Shown: positions 52,032 through 61,300 of the stretch, piece after piece
Layout: the number at the start of each line of letters is the position of its first letter
How positions within the stretch are numbered: position 1 is the stretch's first letter
Assembly (NCBI RefSeq): GCF_013387495.1
Contig: NZ_JABZEE010000010.1
Location: forward strand, 231,344 to 295,343
Length of the DNA stretch: 64,000 nucleotides
Source: Streptomyces sp. PKU-EA00015
Lineage (GTDB): Bacteria; Actinomycetota; Actinomycetes; Streptomycetales; Streptomycetaceae
Direction of reading: 5' to 3'
The notes under the pieces: model-generated
Database searches by the model: none
What the model was told of the DNA's origin: nothing
The model's input: the letters and a program-made list of their open reading frames with translations, nothing else
Position numbers and translations under genes: made by a program

Positions 52032-53555
52032 ATGGCATCAGAACCACCCCTGCTCACCATGTCCGGCATCACCAAGTCGTTCCCGGGCGTCCGTGCCCTG
52101 GACGGCGTGGACCTGGAGGTCCAGGCCGGCGAAGTCCACTGCCTCCTCGGGCAGAACGGCGCAGGGAAGTCCACTCTCATCAAGGTCCTCGCCGGCGCCC
52201 ACCAGCCCGACGGCGGAGAGATCACCTGGCGCGGCGAGACCGTGTCGCTCAGGTCGCCCATCGCCGCCATGCGCCTCGGCATCGCGACGATCTACCAGGA
52301 ACTCGACCTGGTCGAAGGGCTGTCCGTCGCCGAGAACGTTTTCCTCGGCCACGAGCCGACCGCGGCCGGCTTCGTCGTACGCGGCGCGGCGGCCCGGGAC
52401 GCGACCGCACAGCTGCTGCTGCGGCTCGGACACACCGAGATCGACCCGGCCCGTCAGGTCGGCGACCTGTCCGCGGCCCAGCAGCAGATCGTGTCCATGG
52501 CCCGCGCCCTCTCCCACGACGTGCGGCTGATCGTGATGGACGAGCCGTCCGCCGCCCTCGACCCCGACGAGGTCGACAACCTCTTCCGCATCGTCGGCGA
52601 CCTCACCGCCGAAGGCGTCGCCGTCGTCTACATCTCCCACCGGCTGGAGGAGATCCGCCGCATCGGAGACCGCGTCACCGTCCTCAAGGACGGGCGCGCC
52701 GTCGCCGTCGGCCTGCCCGCCGAGTCCACCCCCACCCGCGACGTCGTCGCGCTGATGACCGGCCGCAACGTCGAGTACGTCTTCCCCGAGCGGCCGGCGC
52801 GCGGGGCCGGCGCCGCCCGCGAACCGGTTCTGCGGGTCGAAGGGCTCGCCAGGCAGGGCGAGTTCGCACCCGTCGAACTCGAGCTGCGGCCAGGGGAGAT
52901 CGTGGGTCTCGCCGGCCTCGTCGGCTCGGGACGCAGCGAGATCCTGGAGACCGTCTACGGCGCCCGCAGGCCCACCGCGGGCCGCGTCCTCGTCGACGGA
53001 ATCCCGCTGCGGCCCGGCAGCGTCCGTGCCGCCGTCCGCGCCGGCATCGGCCTCGCGCCCGAGGAACGCAAGGCGCAGGGCCTGCTGATGCTGGAGTCCG
53101 TCACCCGCAACGTCACGATCTCCACCCTCTCCCGCTTCTCCCGCGCCGGCTGGCTCGACCACCGCCGGGAGCGGGCCGCCGCCCGGCAGGCCACCCGGGA
53201 GCTGTCGCTGCGGCCCGACAATCCCGACGCCCGTATCCGCACCCTCTCCGGCGGCAACCAGCAGAAGGCCGTGCTCGCCCGCTGGCTGCTGCGCGGCTGC
53301 AAGGTGCTCCTCCTCGACGAGCCCACCCGCGGTGTCGACGTCGGCGCCCGCGCCGAGCTGTACGCCGTCATCCGCAGGCTGGCCGACGAAGGGCTCGCCG
53401 TACTGCTCGTATCCAGCGAAGTGCCCGAGGTCCTGGGCCTCGCCGACCGTGTGCTGGTGCTGCGCGAAGGCAGCGTCGTGCACACGGCCGACGCCCGGGA
53501 GCTCGACGAACACCGCGTACTCGACCTTGTGATGGAAGGGAGCCCGACGGCATGA
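52032..53555 (+). CDS. Sugar ABC transporter ATP-binding protein (MglA/RbsA type)
   Basis: 507-residue double ABC ATPase of the CUT2 family. Domain 1 has Walker A GQNGAGKST, a signature LSAAQQQI and Walker B LIVMDEPSAAL. Domain 2 has a degenerate P-loop GLVGSGRSE, an intact signature LSGGNQQK and LLLDEPTRGVD, as in RbsA/MglA. Its stop overlaps the permease ATG (ATGA). It energises import of a monosaccharide-like ligand. Confidence 0.93.
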   Translation: MASEPPLLTMSGITKSFPGVRALDGVDLEVQAGEVHCLLGQNGAGKSTLIKVLAGAHQPDGGEITWRGETVSLRSPIAAMRLGIATIYQELDLVEGLSVAENVFLGHEPTAAGFVVRGAAARDATAQLLLRLGHTEIDPARQVGDLSAAQQQIVSMARALSHDVRLIVMDEPSAALDPDEVDNLFRIVGDLTAEGVAVVYISHRLEEIRRIGDRVTVLKDGRAVAVGLPAESTPTRDVVALMTGRNVEYVFPERPARGAGAAREPVLRVEGLARQGEFAPVELELRPGEIVGLAGLVGSGRSEILETVYGARRPTAGRVLVDGIPLRPGSVRAAVRAGIGLAPEERKAQGLLMLESVTRNVTISTLSRFSRAGWLDHRRERAAARQATRELSLRPDNPDARIRTLSGGNQQKAVLARWLLRGCKVLLLDEPTRGVDVGARAELYAVIRRLADEGLAVLLVSSEVPEVLGLADRVLVLREGSVVHTADARELDEHRVLDLVMEGSPTA

Positions 53556-54583
53556 CGCAGCCAGCCTCTGCGGCGCAGAAGGACGCGCCGGCCGCCACCG
53601 CCACGTCCGCACCGGCAGGCGGGGGGCGGGCGCCGCTCGGACTGCGCGCGGACGTCCGCAACCTCTCGCTCCTCGGCGTCCTCGCCGTGCTGATCGCCGT
53701 CGGCGGGATCACCAAGCCCGACGAGTTCCTCGCGGCCAGCAACCTTCAGCTGGTGCTGACCCAGGCGTCCGTCATCGGTGTCGTCACGGTCGGCATGACG
53801 TTCGTCATCACCAGCGGCGGCATCGACCTGTCGGTCGGCGCCATCGTCGCGCTCGCCTCCGTATGGGCCACGACCGTGGCGACCCAGGAGTACGGCTTCG
53901 CCGGCATCCTCTTCACCGCCGTGATCGTGGGCGTGGGCTGCGGCCTCGTCAACGGTGTGCTCATCGCGTACGGCGGGATGGTGCCCTTCATCGCGACCCT
54001 CGCCATGCTCGCATCGGCCCGCGGACTCGCCCTGCAGATCACCGACGGCAAGACCCAGATCGTCACGGTGAACGAGGTGCTCGACCTCGGCGTCAAGGAC
54101 GCCTACGTCCTCGGCATCCCGCCGCTGGTGCTGGTCTTCGCGGCCGTCACCGTCATCGGCTGGCTGCTGCTCAACCGCACCACCTTCGGCCGCCGCACGG
54201 TCGCCGTCGGCGGCAACGCGGAGGCGGCCCGGCTGGCCGGCATCGACGTACGACGCCAGCGCCTGTACCTGTACCTGCTGTCCGGCCTGTGCTGCGGCAT
54301 CGCCGCGTTCATGCTGATCGTGCTCGCCGGGTCCGGCCAGAACACCAACGGCAACCTCTACGAACTCGACGCCATCGCGGCCGCGATCATCGGCGGCACC
54401 CTGCTCAGCGGCGGCCGCGGCACCATCGTCGGCTCCGTCCTCGGCGTCCTGGTCTTCACGACGATCACCAACATCTTCGCGCTGAACAACCTGGAGACCG
54501 CCGTCCAGCAGATCGCCAAGGGCGCGATCATCGTCGCCGCCGTCCTCGTCCAGCGCCGCACCCTGCGCGGCGCCGACGCCTGA
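53552..54583 (+). CDS. Sugar ABC transporter permease (RbsC type)
   Basis: 343-residue permease with about ten helices. ITSGGIDLSVGAIVALASVW, FIATLAMLASARGLAL and NLYELDAIAAAIIGGTLLSG match the BPD_transp_2 family that imports ribose, galactose and related sugars. The N-terminal 30 residues are soluble and alanine-rich. Forms a homodimer with the double ATPase. Confidence 0.93.
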   Translation: MTQPASAAQKDAPAATATSAPAGGGRAPLGLRADVRNLSLLGVLAVLIAVGGITKPDEFLAASNLQLVLTQASVIGVVTVGMTFVITSGGIDLSVGAIVALASVWATTVATQEYGFAGILFTAVIVGVGCGLVNGVLIAYGGMVPFIATLAMLASARGLALQITDGKTQIVTVNEVLDLGVKDAYVLGIPPLVLVFAAVTVIGWLLLNRTTFGRRTVAVGGNAEAARLAGIDVRRQRLYLYLLSGLCCGIAAFMLIVLAGSGQNTNGNLYELDAIAAAIIGGTLLSGGRGTIVGSVLGVLVFTTITNIFALNNLETAVQQIAKGAIIVAAVLVQRRTLRGADA

Positions 54584-54652
54584 CGGCCCCGCACACCCGC
54601 ACCTCCCCCAACCCGCACCGCCCATACCGCCCAGTCGAAGGGTCGATCCGTC

Positions 54653-55699
54653 ATGCCGCACATCCCCTCCACCAGCCGCAGAGGACTGCTGTTCGGCACC
54701 GCAGCCGTCTCCGCCGGAGCACTGCTGACGGCCTGCACCAGCAACGAGCCGAAGAAGCAGGAACAGGCCACGAACAACGCCCCCGTCGCCGACGACAAGC
54801 CCGGCAAGGCCGTCACCATCGGCTTCGCCGGCCCCCAGGCCGACCACGGCTGGCTCAACGCCATCAACCAGAACGCCAAGTCACGCGCCGAGAAGTACTC
54901 CGACGTCACCCTGGAGATCACCGAGGGGTCCAACGACACGGCCGCCCAGATCGGCCAGGTCCAGACCCTCATCAACAAGAAGGTCGACGTCCTCGTCATC
55001 CTGCCCGCCGACGGCAAGGCCCTCACCCAGGTCGGCCTGCAGGCCATGAAGGCGGGCATCCCCGTCGTCAACCTGGACCGCGTCTTCGCCTCCCCGCAGG
55101 CCTACCGCTGCTGGATCGGCGGCGACAACTACGGCATGGGGCTCAACGCGGGCAACTACATCGGCGAACAGCTCAAGGACAAGCCGAACGCCAAGGTCGT
55201 CGAACTCGCCGGACTCGACAACCTCGAACTGACCAAGCAGCGCACCCAGGGCTTCGACGACGCCCTGAGGAACTACCCCAACATCAAGAAGGTCGCCCGC
55301 CAGGCCGCCGACTTCACCGTCGAGTCCGGCCAGGCCAAGATGGCGCAACTGCTCCAGGCCCAGTCGCAGTTCGACGCCCTGTGGAACCACGACGACGACC
55401 AGGGCGTGGGCGCCCTGCGCGCCATCGCCCAGGCCGGGCGCGACGACTTCCTGATGGTCGGCGGGGCGGGCGCCAAGTCCGCGATGGACGCCATCAAGGC
55501 CGACAACAGCGTGCTCAAGGCCACCGTCCTGTACCCGCCGACGATGGCGGCCTCCGCCATCGACCTGGCGCGTGCGCTCGGACAGGGCAAGGGAGTCAGC
55601 GGCATGGCCGAACTGGAGATCCCGGCCTCCCTGACCCTCTACTCCGCCGTCGTCACCAAGGACAACGTCGACGAGTACCTGCCCACCGGCTTCAACTGA
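54653..55699 (+). CDS. Sugar-binding lipoprotein of the ABC importer
   Basis: 348-residue periplasmic-binding-protein-like 1 (RbsB-type) protein. The N-terminus is a Tat-like signal (SRRGLLFGTAAVSAGALLTAC), with lipobox LTAC and lipidated C28, so it is folded-exported and membrane-tethered. The mature part begins after a linker with KAVTIGFAGPQADHGWLNAI, and the ligand fold includes LINKKVDVLVILPADG and LWNHDDDQGVGALRAI. It delivers the sugar to the permease. About 70 bp of C-rich spacer precede it. Confidence 0.92.
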   Translation: MPHIPSTSRRGLLFGTAAVSAGALLTACTSNEPKKQEQATNNAPVADDKPGKAVTIGFAGPQADHGWLNAINQNAKSRAEKYSDVTLEITEGSNDTAAQIGQVQTLINKKVDVLVILPADGKALTQVGLQAMKAGIPVVNLDRVFASPQAYRCWIGGDNYGMGLNAGNYIGEQLKDKPNAKVVELAGLDNLELTKQRTQGFDDALRNYPNIKKVARQAADFTVESGQAKMAQLLQAQSQFDALWNHDDDQGVGALRAIAQAGRDDFLMVGGAGAKSAMDAIKADNSVLKATVLYPPTMAASAIDLARALGQGKGVSGMAELEIPASLTLYSAVVTKDNVDEYLPTGFN

Positions 55700-55743
55700 C
55701 CGGCGCGCCGCCCCCACCGTGCACACCGACGAGGAGGAACCGT

Positions 55744-56994
55744 ATGGAACAGAGGGACAGTGACGCAGGCGCGCCGACACTCGGCGTGGGCATGGTCGGC
55801 TACGCGTTCATGGGCGCCGCGCACTCCCAGGGATGGCGCACCGCCGGCCGGGTCTTCGACCTGCCGCTGCGGCCGGTCCTCGCCGCGATCGGCGGCCGCG
55901 ACGAGCACGCCGTGCGCGCGGCGGCCGACCGGCACGGCTGGGCGGCGGCGGAGACCGACTGGCGTGCCCTCGTCGCCCGTGACGATGTGCAGATCGTCGA
56001 CATCTGCACCCCCGGGGACAGCCATGCGGAGATCGCCGTCGCGGCACTGGAGGCGGGCAAACACGTCCTGTGCGAGAAGCCGCTGGCCAATTCGGTGGCC
56101 GAGGCCGAGGCCATGGTGAGGGCCGCCGAAGCGGCCCGCGCCCGCGGCCAGGTGGCGATGGTGGGCTTCAACTACCGGCGCGTGCCCGCCCTCACGTACG
56201 CGCGCCGGCTCATCGCCGACGGCCGGCTCGGCACGCTGCGCCACATCCGGGTCACCTACCTCCAGGACTGGCTGGTCGACCCCGACTTCCCGCTGACCTG
56301 GCGTCTGGAGCGGGAGCACGCGGGCTCGGGGGCGCTCGGCGACCTCGGCGCGCACATCGTCGACCTCGCGCAGTACCTGGCGGGGGAGCCGCTGGTCGGG
56401 GTCTCGGCGCAGCTGGAGACCTTCGTCAGGGAACGGCCGCTGCTGCGGGGGGCGTCGGCAGGTCTGACCGCGTCCGGCGGCGCGGAGCGTGGGACAGTCA
56501 CCGTCGACGACGCGGCCCTGTTCACCGGGCGCCTCGCCTCCGGGGCCCTCGCCTCCTTCGAGGCGACCCGGATGGCGTCAGGGCGCAAGAACGCCCTGCG
56601 CCTGGAGGTCAACGGCGAACTCGGCTCGCTCGCCTTCGACCTGGAGCGCCTCAACGAGCTGTCCTTCCACGACCACCGCGAGCCGGCCGTCACCGCGGGC
56701 TTCCGCCGCATCCTCGTCACCGAGGCGGAACACCCCTACCTCGAGGCGTGGTGGCCGCCGGGCCACGCGCTCGGCTACGAGCACACCTTCGCCCACCAGG
56801 TCCGCGATCTGGTCGTGGCCATCGCCACCGGGGCGCAGCCGATGCCCTCGTTCGCCGACGGGCTGCAGGTGCAGCGGGTGCTCGCCGCGGTGGAGGAGAG
56901 CGCGCGGAAGAACGCCGTCTACACCCCCGTACCGGCGGCCGGTGCGGACGAGGGAGCAGGGCGAGCAGCCCAGGCAGTACAGGCACAGGTCTGA
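55744..56994 (+). CDS. Gfo/Idh/MocA-family oxidoreductase
   Basis: 416-residue NAD(P)-dependent sugar/inositol dehydrogenase type. The Rossmann motif is GVGMVGYAFMGAAHSQGW. The EKP motif with the catalytic lysine is HVLCEKPLANS, and GDLGAHIVDLAQYLAGEP carries the DxxxH (substrate-binding) pattern of the C-terminal domain. Likely oxidises a sugar at C3 or interconverts it as an inosose/keto-sugar. GAGGAGG precedes the ATG. It is the first enzyme after the importer. Confidence 0.9.
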   Translation: MEQRDSDAGAPTLGVGMVGYAFMGAAHSQGWRTAGRVFDLPLRPVLAAIGGRDEHAVRAAADRHGWAAAETDWRALVARDDVQIVDICTPGDSHAEIAVAALEAGKHVLCEKPLANSVAEAEAMVRAAEAARARGQVAMVGFNYRRVPALTYARRLIADGRLGTLRHIRVTYLQDWLVDPDFPLTWRLEREHAGSGALGDLGAHIVDLAQYLAGEPLVGVSAQLETFVRERPLLRGASAGLTASGGAERGTVTVDDAALFTGRLASGALASFEATRMASGRKNALRLEVNGELGSLAFDLERLNELSFHDHREPAVTAGFRRILVTEAEHPYLEAWWPPGHALGYEHTFAHQVRDLVVAIATGAQPMPSFADGLQVQRVLAAVEESARKNAVYTPVPAAGADEGAGRAAQAVQAQV

Positions 56995-57006
56995 GAAGGA
57001 GATCCC

Positions 57007-58014
57007 ATGCCACGCCCGTTCACACTGTTCACCGGTCAGTGGGCCGATCTGCCGCTGGAGGAGGTCTGCCGGCTGGCCCGTGACTTCGGATACGACGGTC
57101 TGGAACTCGCCTGCTGGGGCGACCACTTCGAGGTGGACAAGGCCCTCGCCGACCCGTCGTACCTGGACGGCCGGCACGCGTTGCTGGAGAAGTACGGCCT
57201 CACCTGCTGGGCGATCTCCAACCATCTGGTCGGCCAGGCCGTCTGCGACAACCCCATCGACGAACGGCACCAGGGCATCCTGCCGGCCCGCATCTGGGGC
57301 GACGGGGAGCCGGAGGGCGTACGGCAGCGGGCCGCGGCCGAGATCAAGGACACCGCCCGCGCCGCCGCGGCCTTCGGCGTCGACACGGTCATCGGCTTCA
57401 CCGGCTCCTCCATCTGGCACCTGGTGGCGATGTTCCCGCCCGTGCCGGAGCGGATGATCGAGCGCGGGTACGAGGACTTCGCCGAGCGGTGGAACCCGAT
57501 CCTCGACGTCTTCGACACCGAGGGCGTCCGCTTCGCCCACGAGGTCCATCCCAGCGAGATCGCCTACGACTACTGGACCACCAAGCGGGCGCTCGAAGCG
57601 GTGGGCAACCGGCCCGCGTTCGGGCTGAACTTCGACCCGAGCCACTTCGTCTGGCAGGACCTCGACCCGGTCGGCTTCCTCTACGACTTCCGGGACCGGA
57701 TCTACCACGTCGACTGCAAGGAGGCCCGCAGGCGTCTGGACGGGCGCAACGGGCGGCTGGGCTCCCATCTCCCGTGGGGCGACCCGCGCCGCGGCTGGGA
57801 CTTCGTCTCCGCAGGGCACGGCGACGTGCCTTGGGAGGACGTGTTCCGGATGCTGCGCTCCATCGGCTACGACGGGCCCGTCTCGGTGGAGTGGGAGGAC
57901 GCCGGGATGGACCGGCTGGCCGGTGCGCCACAAGCGCTTGCGCATCTGAGGCAGTTCGACTTCGATCCGCCCAGCGCGTCCTTCGACGCCGCCTTCTCGG
58001 GCGGCGATCAGTAG
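57007..58014 (+). CDS. Sugar phosphate isomerase/epimerase (xylose-isomerase-like TIM barrel)
   Basis: 335-residue TIM barrel of the AP_endonuc_2/IolE-like group. Metal and acid positions are seen in [31 protein letters not shown] (Glu), [13 protein letters not shown] (Asp/His), YHVDCKEA (Asp/Lys) and [11 protein letters not shown] (Glu). It likely isomerises, epimerises or dehydrates a keto-sugar. AAGGAGAT precedes the ATG, 12 bp after the dehydrogenase stop; the two should act in sequence. Confidence 0.88.
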   Translation: MPRPFTLFTGQWADLPLEEVCRLARDFGYDGLELACWGDHFEVDKALADPSYLDGRHALLEKYGLTCWAISNHLVGQAVCDNPIDERHQGILPARIWGDGEPEGVRQRAAAEIKDTARAAAAFGVDTVIGFTGSSIWHLVAMFPPVPERMIERGYEDFAERWNPILDVFDTEGVRFAHEVHPSEIAYDYWTTKRALEAVGNRPAFGLNFDPSHFVWQDLDPVGFLYDFRDRIYHVDCKEARRRLDGRNGRLGSHLPWGDPRRGWDFVSAGHGDVPWEDVFRMLRSIGYDGPVSVEWEDAGMDRLAGAPQALAHLRQFDFDPPSASFDAAFSGGDQ

Positions 58015-58078
58015 AACATGCCTGGTCCGAGCCCGGCGGCGAGAGTGCCGCCGGGCCGGTCCGGCACGCCCGGGTGCG

Positions 58079-58162
58079 CCTTTGTCCTGCTACGGGAAAA
58101 AGTTCAACTTCGCTGCTGCACAAGGGCTTTCCGTCCAGGATGAACCCGGCTACCGTCCCATC
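58079..58162 (+). promoter_or_regulatory. Secreted-protein gene promoter with shared 84-bp block
   Basis: Ungapped match to 50302-50385. A -10-like TACCGT is at 58151, aligned to TACGTT of the ROK promoter. The rest of the 344-bp gap (58015-58358) has no gene and would give a long leader. Confidence 0.65.
58080..58102. promoter_or_regulatory. Probable ROK operator, copy 2
   Basis: CTTTGTCC-N7-GGAAAAAG, inverted repeat with the same spacing as at 50303. Confidence 0.65.
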
Positions 58163-58358
58163 TCGTGTACACGACATAGGTGGTGCAGGAGTGACGGCGC
58201 ACTCCGGTTCCACGGCATCCAGCCCGGCGCGGAGCTCTCGCAGCTCAAGGAAGAGCACCCGCGAACAGCACCGCTCCACGAGGCGAGCGCGGTCCGGGGG
58301 ACACCCCAGCGCTCCACGGCAACCCGCTCGTTCGACCGGCCACTACCGGAGGACATCC

Positions 58359-61300
58359 GTGCACAGAAAAAGGCCCAGGGGCCGCAAGGCCCTCGCGCTC
58401 CTCACCGGCAGTCTCCTCGCTGCAACCTCGCTCGCCCTCACCGCGCCGACCACGGCCACCGCGGCCGACCCCGAAGCGACCCCGGCCGCCGCGGAGTTCC
58501 AGCAGGTCACGCTCGCCAAGGGCGGTGAGGAGACCGGCGAGCCCATGTCGCTCGCCGTCCTCCCCGACCGGAGTGTGCTCCACACCTCCCGCAACGGCGA
58601 GCTGCGCATGACCGACGCCGCCGGCAACACCCGGGTCGTCGGCACCGTCCCCGTCTACTCGCACGACGAGGAAGGTCTCCAAGGCATCGCCCTGGACCCG
58701 AAGTTCGCCGAGAACCGGTTCGTCTACCTCTACTACGCGCCCCCGATGGACACCCCCGCGGGCGACGCGCCCAACGAGGGAACCGCCGCGGACTTCGCGA
58801 AGTACGACGGCGTCAACCGGCTCTCCCGCTTCGTCCTGGGCGAGGACGGCACCCTGAACAACGCCAGCGAGAAGAAGATCCTCGACGTCCCGGCGACCCG
58901 CGGCATCTGCTGCCACGTCGGCGGCGACATCGACTTCGACGCGGCGGGCAACCTGTACCTGTCGACCGGCGACGACTCCAACCCCTTCGCCTCCGACGGC
59001 TACACCCCCATCGACGACCGCCCCGGCCGCAACCCCGCCTACGACGCCCGCCGCACCTCCGGCAACACCAACGACCTGCGCGGCAAGATCCTGCGCATCA
59101 AGGTGAACGACGACGGCTCGTACGCGATACCGGAGGGCAACCTCTTCGCCCCCGGCACCGAGAAGACCCGGCCCGAGATCTACGCCATGGGCTTCCGCAA
59201 CCCCTTCCGGTTCAGCGTCGACAAGAAGACCGGCATCGTCTACGTCGGCGACTACGGTCCCGACGCCGGCGCCGCCGACCCCCGGCGCGGCCCGGCCGGC
59301 CAGGTCGAGTTCGCCCGCGTCACCGGCCCCGGAAACTACGGCTGGCCGTTCTGCACCGGAGACAACGACGCCTACGTCGACTACGACTTCGCCACCAAGA
59401 CCTCCGGCGCCGCCTTCGACTGCGCCGCCCCCAAGAACGACTCGCCGCACAACACGGGCCTGGTGGACCTGCCGCCCGCACAGCCGGCGTGGATCCCGTA
59501 CAACGGGGGATCGGTACCCGAGTTCGGCACCGGCTCCGAGTCGCCGATGGGCGGACCCGTCTACCGCTACGACGCCGCCTCCACCTCCCCGGTGAAGTTC
59601 CCCGAGGAGTACGACGGGGACTTCTTCGCCGGAGAGTTCGGCCGGCGCTGGATCAAGCGCATCGAACACGGCGCGGACGGCGCCGTGCAGTCCATCAACC
59701 CCGTCCCGTGGACCGGCACGCAGATCATGGACATGGCCTTCGGCCCCGACGGCGCGCTCTACGTCCTCGACTACGGCACCGCCTGGTTCGGCGGCGACGA
59801 GAACTCCGGCCTCTACCGCATCGAGAACGCCACCGGCGGACGCTCCCCGGTCGCCGAGGCGAGCGCGAACAAGACCTCCGGCACGGCGCCCCTGCGGGTG
59901 TCCTTCTCCTCCGCCGGGACCACCGACGCGGACGGCGACGCCCTCACCTACAGCTGGGACTTCGGCGACGGCGGCACCTCCACCGCGGCCGATCCCACGT
60001 ACACGTACAAGAAGAACGGCACCTACACCGCCACCGTCACCGCCAAGGACCCGAGCGGCCGCACCGGCTCCGCCAGTGTCCGTGTCGTCGTCGGCAACAC
60101 GGCGCCCAAGGTGACGCTGGAACTGCCCGCCGACGGCGCACTGTTCGCATTCGGCGACGAGGTCCCCTTCAAGGTCACGGTCACCGACCCGGAGGACGGG
60201 ACCGTCGACTGCGCCAAGGTGAAGGTGACGTACATCCTCGGCCACGACAGCCACGGTCACCCCGAGACCTCGGCCAACGGCTGCACGGGCACGATCAAGA
60301 CCTCGGCCGACGGCGGGCACGACGCCAACGCCGACATCTTCGGCGTCTTCGACGCCGAGTACACCGACGGCGGAGGCGGCGGCCAGGCCCCGCTGACCAC
60401 GCACGACCAGGCGAAGCTGCAGCCGCGCCACCGGCAGGCCGAGCACTTCGACGACTCCGCCGGCATCACGACCTACGACAAGGCGACCGCGAACGGCGGC
60501 AAGACCGTCGGCGACATCCACAACGGCGACTGGATCTCCTTCACGCCGTACCACCTCGCCGGATCCACCAAGCTCACCGCACGTGTCTCCTCCGGCGGCA
60601 CCGGCGGAATCCTGGAGGTACGGGCCGGGTCCGCGAGCGGCACCCTCCTCGGCTCCACCCCGGTGCCGGTCACGGGCGGCTGGGACACCTTCCAGAACGT
60701 CGACGTGCCGCTCAGGTCGGTCCCGAAGCGGACCACCGAACTGTTCCTCGTCTTCAAGGGAGGAGCCGGGGCCCTGTACGACGTCGACGACTTCCAGATC
60801 TCCGACGAGCCCGTCGACAAGGCCGCCAAGCGCGTCCTCGTCTTCTCCCGGACCGCCGGTTTCCGGCACGACTCCATCCCGGCCGGCATCACCGCGCTGA
60901 AAGAGCTCGGCGGCAGCAGCGGCATCACGGTCGACTCCACCGAGGAGGCCCGCCAGTTCACCGCCGCCAACCTCGCCCGCTACGACGCGGTCGTGTTCCT
61001 GTCCACCACCGGTGACGTCCTGAACGCCGACCAGCAGAAGGCGTTCGAGGACTACGTCGCCGCGGGCGGCGGCTACATGGGCGTGCACGCCGCGGCCGAC
61101 ACCGAGTACGACTGGGAGTTCTACGGCGGACTCGTCGGCGCCTACTTCACCTCGCATCCGCACATCCAGCCCGCGACCGTACGCGTCGAGGACCACGACC
61201 ACCCGGCCACCGCGCACATCGACGAACCCTGGCAGCGCACCGACGAGTGGTACAACTACCGCACCAACCCGCGTGAGCAGGCCCGCGTCCTGGCCACCCT

